Below are positions 1 through 9,214 of a stretch of 64,000 nucleotides of DNA, piece by piece. A program made the translations under genes and the position numbers. Position 1 is the stretch's first letter, and every line of letters starts with the position of its first letter. The DNA lies in NCBI GenBank assembly GCA_002309765.1, contig DBXY01000058.1:10641-74640 (forward strand). The letters run 5' to 3'. Under the pieces are notes generated by a model. It ran no database searches, was not told where the DNA came from, and was given only the letters and a program-made list of their open reading frames with translations. The DNA comes from Verrucomicrobia bacterium UBA1200. GTDB lineage: Bacteria > Verrucomicrobiota > Kiritimatiellia > RFP12 > UBA1067.

Positions 1-2
1 TA

Positions 3-1412
3 AAAGACATCAAACAAGACAGCGAACTTGCCGACCGTTGGCGCGCGTTTGCGTTCGAAGGAGAAACGGAGCTCGCCAAAGCAATTGCGGAAGCCGTGCA
101 CGAGGTTTCGCCGCAAACACGCATGTGTCTGCAACAACCGGGCGCGTGTTTTCCGGAACACAAAGCGATTTATGAAGCGTTTCATGCCACCACCGGCTTG
201 GGGGTCGGAATGCGTGCTGGAGCCGGATCGTATCGTGATCATGACGCCCGCGACCAGATTCTCAAAGCGTATATTCTCGCACGGCAAATTGAAACCATCG
301 GGCCGCTGCCCTTTATGGACTGGATCTGCATGGAAGTCGAAACCTTCCCCCGCACCTTTGCGTGCCGTACCGGGAGAGGCGTTATCCTTGAGGCTCTGGA
401 ATCGCTGTCGCAAGGCATGAACGCCATTTCCGTGTTCGCGATTGATGCCGGGTACGAACCGCCGGAATGGTACGGTTCTGAGATTCTTTCCCCGATGGCA
501 AACAACATTGCAATGCTCAAAAGGTATGTGCGAATCAACGAGGGGGCGAAACGTGCCGGTTACGGATTATCACGAACCCCCGACCTGCCCCTTCGCACAT
601 CATCCCTGCCGCTCGACGTCACAGTAGGCGAACGGCGTTCCGGATTCGCGCACATCCTAACCCTGAAGGATGCCGAAGCCGTAATCAGCAGCGGCAAAAA
701 GGCGATGGACAAGCTGTTTTCCGAGGATTTGATTATTGACGGACCGACCGCACACAAACTCGTCAGCTCCGGATACGCCGGCGAGATCGGACTTTCCGGA
801 TGCAAAAGTTTAGGAGACGCTTCCGGAATTCGAGAGCGATTTACCAGCAACCAATTATGCGAAGGCATTGCTTCCCGTGAAGTTCCGATAACCGGTAACA
901 CTTACGTTCTTGAGCCGGCGGCGGGCGCGACGATTGTCGGCAACTATGGCGACGACATGAACAAAGATTTCATTGCCGGTCCGGCGTGCATCATGTTTGA
1001 AACGCCAAGCGGACGCCGACGCGCCGTGTTCGGATACGACGCTCTGGGCGGATCGCTCGCCAACGCCTCCGGCGGCCACGTGTTACGATTGCATCGGCTC
1101 GCCGATTGGGCATCGCACGGCAAGTCACCAATCCTATTGGAAACGCCAACCAGATCCTTCGTCCAACCGCGAATCCGCGAGAACGGCACACTGGTATCAA
1201 TCGTCTTCGTTAACGCCACGGTCGGGACTACCCAACCGGTAAAGCTGAAACTTCGCGGGATACCTGCGGACGCGGTTAAAGCCGTGTGGTCGACTTTCGA
1301 TGCCGAAGATGCGGAGCTTGCCATCGTTCGCGAAGGCAAAGATGCGCTGGTAACGTTACCGCCGGTTCCGGCATGGACTGGCGGATATCTCTTTTTCTTG
1401 CCCCAAAGCTGA
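3..1412 (+). CDS. Probable glycoside hydrolase, C-terminal part (5' truncated)
   Basis: The reading frame is open to the left edge with no convincing start (the first GTG, at 96, has no clear ribosome site), so the gene begins outside the window; about 469 residues are visible. The visible part alternates strands and helices, with an acidic stretch MDWICMEVETFP and an aromatic stretch EPPEWYGSEIL, followed by a beta-rich C-terminal region ending TGGYLFFLPQS. This resembles the TIM barrel plus beta-sandwich layout of GH42/GH39-type enzymes common in Kiritimatiellota and Lentisphaerota, but no family signature is certain. E in MEVETF could be catalytic; that is inference. A helical-repeat gene follows 20 bases downstream on the same strand. 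The role in polysaccharide breakdown is a guess from fold appearance and from the glycan-use genes elsewhere in the window. Confidence 0.45.
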   Translation, partial: KDIKQDSELADRWRAFAFEGETELAKAIAEAVHEVSPQTRMCLQQPGACFPEHKAIYEAFHATTGLGVGMRAGAGSYRDHDARDQILKAYILARQIETIGPLPFMDWICMEVETFPRTFACRTGRGVILEALESLSQGMNAISVFAIDAGYEPPEWYGSEILSPMANNIAMLKRYVRINEGAKRAGYGLSRTPDLPLRTSSLPLDVTVGERRSGFAHILTLKDAEAVISSGKKAMDKLFSEDLIIDGPTAHKLVSSGYAGEIGLSGCKSLGDASGIRERFTSNQLCEGIASREVPITGNTYVLEPAAGATIVGNYGDDMNKDFIAGPACIMFETPSGRRRAVFGYDALGGSLANASGGHVLRLHRLADWASHGKSPILLETPTRSFVQPRIRENGTLVSIVFVNATVGTTQPVKLKLRGIPADAVKAVWSTFDAEDAELAIVREGKDALVTLPPVPAWTGGYLFFLPQS

Positions 1413-1432
1413 ATGGTTAGGATTAACGTTTT

Positions 1433-2482
1433 ATGCAAATACGGAGAATAACGCCTTGGATTGTTTTAGCTGCGGCGGTGGCGCTGGCGGCGGTTCAAAG
1501 CCGTCGGCTGGCCGCGATCCGCCAATCCGGGATGCCCGAAGCGTATCCGGGCTACACGGCCGACCCGCCGCCGGCACTGACATTCGTCATGGCCGGATTG
1601 GGCGGATTCCGCGGTATTGTCTCCGAGGTGCTGTGGTTTCGCGCCGAGCGACTTCAGGAAGAGTCCCGTTATCTTGAACTGGTGCAGTTAGCAGACTGGT
1701 TAACCATGCTCGATCCCCACGCCGCGGAGGCTTGGGTTTACAACGCCTGGAATCTGGCCTACAACGTCAGCGTGATGATGATTCGCCACGAAGACCGTTT
1801 GCGCTGGGTACAGAACGGCATCCGGTTGCTGCGCGATGACGGAATCCGCATGAACCCCAAGGAGCCAAGATTATACCGGGAACTAGCGTGGATGTACATG
1901 AACAAAGTGGGCGGAACGCTCGATGAAGCCCATGCGACTTACCAGAAAACGCTGGCCGACCGCATGGCCCCGTGCGTTGACGCCAACGGTAAGCTTGCCG
2001 ACAGTCCGGAATGCCGGGCCGTACTCGCGGAACACCGGATGGATGCCGACAAGATGCTTGAAATCGAGAAGCGTTTCGGTCCGGTTGACTGGCGGTTGCC
2101 CGAAGCCCATTCCTTGTATTGGGCTTGGCTGGGGTTGCAGTTTCCCGATGGCGGGCTGGAAGAGTTGATGTGCCGCCGTCTGATTTATCAGTCGCTGCTG
2201 CTGATTATTATCACCAACCCCTCCGCCGCCCATTCGGTTGCCGACCGACTTAAGCTGGTCCCCGCCACCACCGATTTCTTTACCGAAACATTCGAGAAAT
2301 TCCCTTCCCGAACCATGCGATCGGTTTACCTGCAGTATCTGGCAAAAATCGCTGCGCTGGCACGGGAAAACGAACGGGAAGACATTGTCCGCGAATGCCA
2401 CACGCGTTTTGCCAAAGCCTTGCCGGCCGGCGTAAAGCCGCCGACGATTGAAGAAATGATCCAAGAAGCCAAACGCCAGTGA
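1433..2482 (+). CDS. Membrane-anchored helical-repeat (TPR-like) protein
   Basis: 349 residues. An N-terminal hydrophobic segment (about residues 8-22, WIVLAAAVALAAV) looks like an uncleaved anchor; the rest is helical, rich in W/Y/A pairs such as AEAWVYNAWNLAYN and LYRELAWMYMNK, like degenerate tetratricopeptide helices. No catalytic motif is seen. A weak AGGA lies about 10 bases before the ATG. The gene sits 9 bases ahead of rarA on the same strand and is probably co-transcribed with it. Function unknown; a scaffold or cell-envelope assembly role would fit, but nothing in the sequence proves it. Confidence 0.6.
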   Translation: MQIRRITPWIVLAAAVALAAVQSRRLAAIRQSGMPEAYPGYTADPPPALTFVMAGLGGFRGIVSEVLWFRAERLQEESRYLELVQLADWLTMLDPHAAEAWVYNAWNLAYNVSVMMIRHEDRLRWVQNGIRLLRDDGIRMNPKEPRLYRELAWMYMNKVGGTLDEAHATYQKTLADRMAPCVDANGKLADSPECRAVLAEHRMDADKMLEIEKRFGPVDWRLPEAHSLYWAWLGLQFPDGGLEELMCRRLIYQSLLLIIITNPSAAHSVADRLKLVPATTDFFTETFEKFPSRTMRSVYLQYLAKIAALARENEREDIVRECHTRFAKALPAGVKPPTIEEMIQEAKRQ

Positions 2483-2491
2483 TTCTTTACC

Positions 2492-3826
2492 ATGGACGAC
2501 GACGATCTCTTTAACGAAACCGAGGAAAATGTAGAAACCGGCAACACGCCGCCGCCATTGGCGGCGCGGATGCGCCCGGTTACCCTTGAAGAGGTATTGG
2601 GGCAAGACCACATCCTCGGCCCCGGCAAATTGCTGCGCCGGGTCATCGAGGCAGACCGGTTGACCAATCTGATTTTTTACGGTCCGCCCGGATGCGGGAA
2701 AACCACTTTAGCCGAAGTGATCGCAAAAGTCACCAAAAGGCGTTTCGAACGTACCAGCGGGGTGCTGTCCAACGTAGCCACGCTGCGCAACATCTGCGAG
2801 AACGCAAGACTGTTCCGAAACGGTCCGGGTACGGTGCTGTTCGTGGACGAAATCCACCGTTTCAACAAATCGCAACAGGACGTGCTTTTGCCGTACGTCG
2901 AGAATGGTACCGTGACACTGATCGGCGCGACCACGCACAACCCCAACATTTTCGTCAACTCGCCGCTCACTTCCCGTTCACTGGTTTTTGAGCTTCACGC
3001 CTTGGCTCCGGACGCGGTGATTAAACTGGTGGAACGCGCATTGGCCGACGATCAACGCGGTTTGGGCGCCATTAAAACCCGCATGGACGAGGCCGCCAAG
3101 AATTTTCTGGCAGAAATTTGCGATGGCGATGCGAGACGGGCGCTGACCGCGCTTGAAGTCGCGGTACGCTCCACCGCGCCGGATGAAAACGGCGTGGTAA
3201 ACATCACCCCGGCGGTGATTGAGGATTGCGTGCAGCGGAAGATGGTTCTTTACGACAAAGATGAAGACGGGCATTACGACACTATCTCCGCCTTCATTAA
3301 ATCCGTGCGCGGATCCGACCCTGACGCCGCCATTTATTGGTTGGCGAAAATGCTTGAGGCCGGTGAAGACCCGCGTTTTATCGCGCGGCGGCTGATTATT
3401 CTGGCCTCGGAAGACATTGGTAACGCCGACCCGCGCGGTCTTACGGTAGCGGTGTCCGCCATGCAGGCGGTAGAGTTCATCGGCATGCCGGAAGCCCGGA
3501 TTTCATTGGCCCAAGCCACCACTTATCTGGCCACCGCGCCCAAAAGCAATGCCTCCTATCTGGCGGTGGACGCGGCAATAGCGGATGTTCGCGCCGGGAG
3601 AATGCTCGCCGTTCCGGAACACTTGAAAAACGTTCACGTCAAAGCCATCGGGGTGGAAGGCTTAGACACCGGATACAAATATCCGCACGACTTTAGCGGC
3701 CATTTGGTGGAGCAGGAATATCTTCCGGTTGACAAAAGATACTACAACCCCACCAATCAAGGTTACGAAGACACAATCTCGAAACGTCTGGAGATATTCC
3801 GAAAGGCCACTAAGAAGAAAAGTTAA
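2492..3826 (+). CDS. rarA: Replication-associated recombination protein A (AAA+ ATPase)
   Basis: 444 residues, the usual length of RarA/MgsA (Mgs1/WRNIP1 family). Walker A is GPPGCGKTT at residues 64-72; Walker B is VLFVDEIHRF, with the typical NKSQQD following; sensor 1 is LIGATTHNP and the arginine-finger region is NSPLTSRSLVF. The C-terminal half carries the conserved EDIGNADP and the closing HDFSGHLVEQEYLP, hallmarks of the family. RarA acts on stalled replication forks with SSB in the cytoplasm. Start at ATG 2492, 9 bases after the preceding stop; the ribosome site is weak, suggesting coupling. The gene converges with the beta-helix gene, with only 3 bases between their stop codons. Confidence 0.93.
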   Translation: MDDDDLFNETEENVETGNTPPPLAARMRPVTLEEVLGQDHILGPGKLLRRVIEADRLTNLIFYGPPGCGKTTLAEVIAKVTKRRFERTSGVLSNVATLRNICENARLFRNGPGTVLFVDEIHRFNKSQQDVLLPYVENGTVTLIGATTHNPNIFVNSPLTSRSLVFELHALAPDAVIKLVERALADDQRGLGAIKTRMDEAAKNFLAEICDGDARRALTALEVAVRSTAPDENGVVNITPAVIEDCVQRKMVLYDKDEDGHYDTISAFIKSVRGSDPDAAIYWLAKMLEAGEDPRFIARRLIILASEDIGNADPRGLTVAVSAMQAVEFIGMPEARISLAQATTYLATAPKSNASYLAVDAAIADVRAGRMLAVPEHLKNVHVKAIGVEGLDTGYKYPHDFSGHLVEQEYLPVDKRYYNPTNQGYEDTISKRLEIFRKATKKKS

Positions 3827-3829
3827 CGG

Positions 3830-6577
3830 TCAAGGCATCTCGCCGAAGAAAAAGTCATCGATGTAGAATGCCGTGGCGGCATCCGCCAAAGATCCCATAC
3901 CTAGCCACTGCATCGCGGTGAAGCTGGGATTAATTGAAGCAAGCTGTTTGTACTCTGCGGTAGGCTGGCCCTGACGCTCAATTTTAACCGACCATACCGG
4001 CGCCCCTTTCTTAGGAAACTCCATGCGAACGGTGATAAACATCCAAGTGTCAGGCTGAATGTCAATCTTATCAAAACGCGAATCCTGGTTGTCGCCGCCG
4101 GATTTAATCAACAGCTTGTTGTCTTTAGCATAGATTCCAAAACCAACCACAAACTCCTTCCCCTGGACCGAATAATCGCGCCACTCGTAAAACCAATCCT
4201 GGTTGGCTTCGGTACGGAAGGCGAAACGGTTTTCATACACTCCTTGGGTCAAGTTACAGGGCAGGAAGACATGCGGGTTGAAACGTCCCTTAAGCCCTTG
4301 GGCATCCTGGAACTTGAGCGACCGATTGCCGCGATAAGACACGCCTTCCACCACCCCGACGGAATCGCCTTTGCCCTCGACATGGACTTTCGCCTCGAAC
4401 AGCGCCTTACCAACCGGAATGTCTTCAAAATCACAGTAGACCGGCAACAAATTGATCGAACGCGGAGCCGGAGGATGCCGGAACGGCCGATGCGAAATTC
4501 CGTCCGCCTTTTTGCGCCAAGCTTTGCCAACCGGACCGATTTCACTGTAATCAAACGGCTCAAATCCGGCCAACACCGCCGGCGATTTCTTACCTAAGCG
4601 GAAGTCGCGACGGGCGGCGTTTTTGAATCCCGGATCCATCGCCACCGAACCCACATCCTGCGACTCATTCTGCCATCCACCCCAGTCGCGGCCAAGAAAA
4701 GCTTTATCGGGGAAACCATTGGGATTCCAATAAATGTTCTTGCCGAAACGCAAGTCGTCCGCACTCCCGGCAGACCCTTTCCAACCGCGGGTAATCGCCG
4801 GAGATTCGTTATCCCAATAAATGATGTTGTTGGTCAGGCACAGTGTCGGATGGTTCTCAATCCGGCTGCGCTGAATCTGACCGTCGGCGCTGAACGCCAA
4901 AATGTTGTTGCGGAAAAGGTTATTCTTGCCGTAATGCTGGTGAATGCAACCGGTTGCAACATCGTGCACCAAATTTTTCTCAAACACCAGATTGGCGGTT
5001 CCTTCATCGGTGTAAAGCCCCCAACCGCCCCGCGGATAGCGGCTTGACCAAATGTCGTGGATATGGTTGTGCGACACAACCGACCCGGTCTGGTCGCCCA
5101 AAGTGTATATGGCACCCATATCGCACAGTACCTCTTTGCCGAGGTGGTGAATGTGGTTGTAGGAAATCTCGTTGTTGCGGGTAATGGTCGGAGCATAGCC
5201 CCAAGTCCATCCCATTGAGATCCCGGTGTAATAGAAGTCGGAAATGTCGCAGTGGGTAACGCTGACCCCGAAGGCTTTTCCAATCCACACGCCAACCGCG
5301 CCAGGGAACAGATTGTCGCCGTCGTGCAAAATGCAATTGTAAATTTGGACATCACCGGTCAACTGCGAGGATGGCGTATCCGGTCCGACCGTAGTGTCGC
5401 CAACATAAACCGCACCGCCGCCCAAATCGTGGATTTCGCACTGTTCGACCAAAATATGGCGGCAACCCTCGCTAAAACGGATACCATGACTGCCAACGTG
5501 GGCGATTTCGCAATTACGGAAAACCACGTCATGGGCGGAACGAACCTCAATCGCCGCCGGTTGGTTCACCGCGGCCTGAGAATCGCCTTGTCCGTTTTCA
5601 GGCAACCAATATCCGGCATAGCGGAAACTAATTCCGTCAAAAGCGATGTCACGGACAAGATTTGAGGTCGTATTTTCACCGTAAATCTTTACAAATGCGT
5701 CCGTCACCGGAGCGATGGCCATGGTCAGATCCACCGACTCGCCTTTGAGTGGCAAATAACACAAACGACCGGACGCATAATCGGCATACCATTCGCCCGG
5801 ACAATCCAAAGCCTCGCGGTAATTCTCAAGCACATAGCGGGGTTCGCTTCCGCCCCAATTGAAATAAGGCCACGGAGTGGCTGCCGTACCCACCACAAGC
5901 CCGGTCTTGCCATCCACATGCTGCAGTCTCGCCTGACTGGCTTCCCAGGAATGGAAAACCCTGACCACCACCTCCGACAAAGTGTCGGGGCGCTTTCTGG
6001 CCACATTCTCCAAATCCTCCGGATACGCCATAAACGCCCGCCGCGATAGGTCTGCGTCCGGTTTACCGGTCACCGGATCGGTACCGAACGGAACCGGTTT
6101 GCGCATGTAATAGTAAAACTCGTTCGGCGACTTTGCCCGCTGGGCACGGCGGCCATTGATGTAAAGCTGCTCAAAGGTCATGCCTTCCGGCAAATCGGAC
6201 TGCCACATTCCGTGGACCTGCTGCTCAAACTTGTAAAGCGTGCGCCCGCCGGACACCACCACCGAAGCGTTTTTAGCCGCCTTGAAATGAAGGTGCGAAT
6301 CGGAAAAAGTGAACTCCAGGGGATGGTCAATCGAGTACCAACCGGAAAGCACCTCGACCTCCACCGGCGCGTCAAACGCGATCTGCCCCGACCTGCGCAA
6401 CGCGCGGGCACGGTTGCGGGCTCCCTCAAACGTTGCCAAAGGACCGTCGTTAAGCGCTTTTGTCGGCAGCTTCAACGAGCCGGTCCACGCGTCGTTGCCA
6501 CGCGGTGAAACATAAATCGTCTCCGCCATTCCCCACACGGCGGGCAAAGCACACACCCAAAACAGAATGCTTTTCAT
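3830..6577 (-). CDS. Secreted right-handed beta-helix enzyme, GH141-like
   Basis: 915 residues from the ATG at 6577, chosen because AAGGGAGAGA lies just upstream and a signal peptide (MKSILFWVCALPAVWGMAET) follows; a longer frame to 6715 lacks both. After the signal come IYVSPRGNDAWTGS and a P-ATFEGARNRARAL block, LYINGRRAQRAKSPNEF, then CPGEWYADYASGRLCYLPL, then a run of beta-helix rungs (NCEIAHVGSHGIRFS, NNEISYNHIHHLGK, HNHIHDIWS). This order is that of GH141-type parallel beta-helix glycosidases such as those active on pectin side chains or xylan. The last ~180 residues form a LamG/jelly-roll-like domain starting at LLPVYCDFEDIP. It is the last gene of an operon with the radical SAM and CsgG-like genes. 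The substrate cannot be read from the sequence. Confidence 0.75.
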   Translation of the reverse strand: MKSILFWVCALPAVWGMAETIYVSPRGNDAWTGSLKLPTKALNDGPLATFEGARNRARALRRSGQIAFDAPVEVEVLSGWYSIDHPLEFTFSDSHLHFKAAKNASVVVSGGRTLYKFEQQVHGMWQSDLPEGMTFEQLYINGRRAQRAKSPNEFYYYMRKPVPFGTDPVTGKPDADLSRRAFMAYPEDLENVARKRPDTLSEVVVRVFHSWEASQARLQHVDGKTGLVVGTAATPWPYFNWGGSEPRYVLENYREALDCPGEWYADYASGRLCYLPLKGESVDLTMAIAPVTDAFVKIYGENTTSNLVRDIAFDGISFRYAGYWLPENGQGDSQAAVNQPAAIEVRSAHDVVFRNCEIAHVGSHGIRFSEGCRHILVEQCEIHDLGGGAVYVGDTTVGPDTPSSQLTGDVQIYNCILHDGDNLFPGAVGVWIGKAFGVSVTHCDISDFYYTGISMGWTWGYAPTITRNNEISYNHIHHLGKEVLCDMGAIYTLGDQTGSVVSHNHIHDIWSSRYPRGGWGLYTDEGTANLVFEKNLVHDVATGCIHQHYGKNNLFRNNILAFSADGQIQRSRIENHPTLCLTNNIIYWDNESPAITRGWKGSAGSADDLRFGKNIYWNPNGFPDKAFLGRDWGGWQNESQDVGSVAMDPGFKNAARRDFRLGKKSPAVLAGFEPFDYSEIGPVGKAWRKKADGISHRPFRHPPAPRSINLLPVYCDFEDIPVGKALFEAKVHVEGKGDSVGVVEGVSYRGNRSLKFQDAQGLKGRFNPHVFLPCNLTQGVYENRFAFRTEANQDWFYEWRDYSVQGKEFVVGFGIYAKDNKLLIKSGGDNQDSRFDKIDIQPDTWMFITVRMEFPKKGAPVWSVKIERQGQPTAEYKQLASINPSFTAMQWLGMGSLADAATAFYIDDFFFGEMP

Positions 6578-6624
6578 AACTCTCTCCCTTTGTTTATTCG
6601 CCGCCAACCATGGCCGGCGGCATT

Positions 6625-8079
6625 TTAAGACTTGAAATCGCGCAAATGGCCCAAAAGCGACCGAAACCCTCTCCAATAAAATTTCATGTCCTCTATCGGA
6701 GATTTCGTGGAACACAACCGGCGCAATACCGTCTCCGGATGCATAAACGCACGGTAGACCTCACGGATCGCCGCCTTAATCTGCTCTTCCGGAACCCCTG
6801 ACCGCATCACCTGCCGGCGCATGTCGAAATCGTCCCAATCCTCGGTCAGCAACTGACCATTCTCCCGCACCTCGCGAAAAAGCGGAGTGCCGGGGTACGG
6901 AACCACCTGTGTGACCTGCAACGTATAAGCGTAACCTTTGCGAAGCAGCCGACGGGCCAGACATACCGTGTTGGCAATTTCGCGCTCCCCCTCCCACGGA
7001 TATCCCAGCATCACCGTGACGTGCACATCCAATCCGGCTTTTGACGCCTCTTTTGCCCCCCGCTCGATCTCTTCAACCTTAAGCGCCTTTACCAGCCGGT
7101 CAAGCGTAGTCTGGTTGGCAGATTCCAATCCGAACAACACCAAACGGAACCCCGCCTTACGCATCAATTGGTACGTCTCAAAATCCAACTTACCAAACCG
7201 CATATTGCAGTCGATGCGCAACTTCTTGGGATAGCCGCGCCGAATCATTTCATTACAGAAAATCTTCAGCCACTCGCCCACCGGAAAGCTGCCGGTGTCG
7301 TCCATTATCTCGCGAACGCCGTAACGATCGATTAAATCGCCGATTTCATCCACCACATCAATCGGATCGCGGGTTCGGTAGTTCGGGTAAAGCGTAGTCC
7401 AAGAGCAAAAAGTGCACTTTCCGTGCCAACAGTCACGTCCGGACATGATGTAAGTGCCAGGAGTCTTACGGTAGTTGCCGTTTCGTTCGGCATAAAGTTT
7501 CCAGCAAGTCAAATCCCGGTCGATCCACGGAAGCGTCCTAAGGTCATGATTCAACTGGAAACGCCCGGTATTCTCAACCTCTCCGGCGGCGTTACGATAC
7601 CACACGCCCGGCGGATAATCGTGGCTGACCGCCGTCAGCTGCCCCAACAATTCAAGCAGCAGGAAATCGTAATCTCCCCCGGTCAGGATAAAATCCACCG
7701 GGCAGTTTTCCATCGTCTCCGCCGGTAGCGCGGTAACGTGGTCTCCCACCATCACCACCGTGAGCGCCGGACGTTTCGCCTTTAATTCGGTGACGATCTT
7801 CCAGTGGCGTTTGACCACCGGAGTTTTGGTCTCGATCATCACCACATCCGGCTCGAAGGCGTCCAATCTCCGGCCAAACTCTTCGGGAGTCCAACCGGAG
7901 GCGATTCCGTCGAGCCAAACCACCTCGTGTCCCGCCCGCTTTGCCATGGTCGCCGCCAACGCCGGAACCACCGGATAAATGAACGTGGGACGGTTAAACC
8001 ACTGAAACTGGCGGTTCTGCCCTAACAGCGGAACCCCCAGTTCAGACGGCAACGGCGGATAAGCGATGGCGACACGCAT
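6625..8079 (-). CDS. Cobalamin-binding-type radical SAM protein
   Basis: 484 residues. The N-terminal ~150 residues look like the B12-binding fold of class B radical SAM enzymes (VAIAYPPLPSELGVP, DVVMIETKTP, VVMVGDHVTALPAE, FILTGGDYDFLLLELL); the radical SAM barrel runs about 205-420. The cluster motif is C217-WHGK-C222-TF-C225, that is Cx4CxxC instead of the usual Cx3CxxC. Later landmarks are IMDDTGSFPVG, LRIDCNMRFG, VLFGLESANQ and VTVMLGYPWEGE, the last two typical of the SAM-binding strands. Members methylate or rearrange lipids, peptides or cofactors; the substrate here is unknown. The ATG lies 3 bases after the stop of the CsgG-like gene and 47 bases before the beta-helix gene, so all three are probably one operon. 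Confidence 0.85.
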   Translation of the reverse strand: MRVAIAYPPLPSELGVPLLGQNRQFQWFNRPTFIYPVVPALAATMAKRAGHEVVWLDGIASGWTPEEFGRRLDAFEPDVVMIETKTPVVKRHWKIVTELKAKRPALTVVMVGDHVTALPAETMENCPVDFILTGGDYDFLLLELLGQLTAVSHDYPPGVWYRNAAGEVENTGRFQLNHDLRTLPWIDRDLTCWKLYAERNGNYRKTPGTYIMSGRDCWHGKCTFCSWTTLYPNYRTRDPIDVVDEIGDLIDRYGVREIMDDTGSFPVGEWLKIFCNEMIRRGYPKKLRIDCNMRFGKLDFETYQLMRKAGFRLVLFGLESANQTTLDRLVKALKVEEIERGAKEASKAGLDVHVTVMLGYPWEGEREIANTVCLARRLLRKGYAYTLQVTQVVPYPGTPLFREVRENGQLLTEDWDDFDMRRQVMRSGVPEEQIKAAIREVYRAFMHPETVLRRLCSTKSPIEDMKFYWRGFRSLLGHLRDFKS

Positions 8080-8082
8080 CTT

Positions 8083-9000
8083 TTACTTGGCGGGATGCAC
8101 TCCCATACCTTTTTCAATCCCTTTGCCTTCGATGACGGTGCAGGTGGCGACCTTCTCTTTAACGGACACGACCTTAATCTTGGCGACCTTGGTCAGTTCG
8201 CGGTCCAGCACCTCTCCAGTGTCAGGATCGGCAATTTCAGTCTCTTTGCCGACATCGAAAATCTGGCCTACCGCCACGCCCTCGCGTTCGCCGCGATTGA
8301 TAATCACCTTCTCTTCCGTCGCCAGAACCACCGTGCCTTCCCACGGCAGCGAATCCAACTGGGCAATCAGGAACTCCATCGCCTGATTGACCGCATCGGT
8401 CGCCGCCAACCCCATGTTATCCTTCAAGAAACCGCCCATATCGCCGGTAAGACCGCCCAGTGCGCTACCGTGGTAACCAAGGGACAACCCCTTCTTGCCA
8501 GACTTTCCGACCACACTCTTGGACGCTTTGACCTGACCAGTGCGGGAATCGACCACGTAAATCGTGATGTTAATTTCGGCGCTTCCGCCGCCCAAGCCCA
8601 CGCGAATGCCCTTAAATCCCAACCCGGTGCCGGCGCCTTTGGTTTCCTGCACGTGGGTAATCGCGCCTTTCACCAGCAATTGGGCCGGGGTCATCTGCCC
8701 GGTAGCCGGGGCTTTCTTGCCGCCCGCCATCCGGCCCGACGCCGCCATGTCCTGCTCATTCATCGCCTCGGCACGCATATCCTTCTCGCCCAGAACGATG
8801 AACTTGCCCGATTGGGTCAGTTGGTCGGTCAAGATTGTTCCCCATGCGTCACCCAAATCCCACTGCCCGCGCCAGTTGGCCTTGTTTTCAAACTTGGTTA
8901 CCGTTATGCTGTAACGGAGGTTACCCTGCGCAAAAGCGGAAACTGCCAGTGACGCCACACAAGCGACCGACAACAACGATGATAAAAATGAATTCTTCAT
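8083..9000 (-). CDS. CsgG-like exported protein
   Basis: 305 residues from ATG 9000; the signal peptide ends ACVASLAVSAFAQ. The mature N-terminus LRYSITVTKFENKANW, then WGTILTDQLTQSGKFIVLGEKDM, LLVKGAITHVQE, a glycine-rich GIRVGLGGG stretch, and INITIYVVDSRTGQVKASKSV follow the order of the CsgG/HfaB family, which builds outer-membrane curli-type secretion pores or related assemblies. No lipobox cysteine is visible, unlike E. coli CsgG, so it may be soluble or periplasmic. The C-terminal ~70 residues (KVIINRGEREGVAVGQIFDV) add a domain seen in other CsgG-like proteins of this group. First gene of an operon with a radical SAM protein and a beta-helix enzyme. Confidence 0.75.
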   Translation of the reverse strand: MKNSFLSSLLSVACVASLAVSAFAQGNLRYSITVTKFENKANWRGQWDLGDAWGTILTDQLTQSGKFIVLGEKDMRAEAMNEQDMAASGRMAGGKKAPATGQMTPAQLLVKGAITHVQETKGAGTGLGFKGIRVGLGGGSAEINITIYVVDSRTGQVKASKSVVGKSGKKGLSLGYHGSALGGLTGDMGGFLKDNMGLAATDAVNQAMEFLIAQLDSLPWEGTVVLATEEKVIINRGEREGVAVGQIFDVGKETEIADPDTGEVLDRELTKVAKIKVVSVKEKVATCTVIEGKGIEKGMGVHPAK

Positions 9001-9052
9001 AGCAGTTAAACTCTCAATGTGAGTGAATACAACGGTTAAAACAACATATAAT

Positions 9053-9081
9053 ATATTACTCCTGACGGGAGGATAAATCAA
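9053..9081 (-). promoter_or_regulatory. Predicted sigma70 promoter of the CsgG-like operon
   Basis: Read on the minus strand: TTGATT, 17-base spacer, TAATAT. It lies about 55 bases before the CsgG-like start codon. The spacer holds the small inverted repeat CTCC-cgtca-GGAG, a possible operator. Confidence 0.45.
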
Positions 9082-9154
9082 GCCGCAATTATCAAAATTA
9101 GACTCTTAAGTGAAAGCCCCTGCCGCATATCCCGTCTACCGCATGGTTATAATA

Positions 9155-9191
9155 AAAAAATGCGTTCCCGTTTTGCAGGAACGCATTTTTT
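9155..9191 (-). terminator. Intrinsic terminator after potD
   Basis: A 14-bp perfect stem (AAAAAATGCGTTCC paired with GGAACGCATTTTTT) with a 9-base loop. On the minus strand it follows the potD stop by about 24 bases and ends in a six-T run. The matching A run means it could also act on the opposite strand. Confidence 0.85.
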
Positions 9192-9214
9192 AACAAGCGA
9201 GAAAGGCATCAAAA

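Noticed and set aside
8095..8952. A 285-codon plus-strand frame opposite the CsgG-like gene
   Set aside because: Histidine- and asparagine-rich antisense shadow without start signal; the minus-strand gene has a signal peptide and family motifs.
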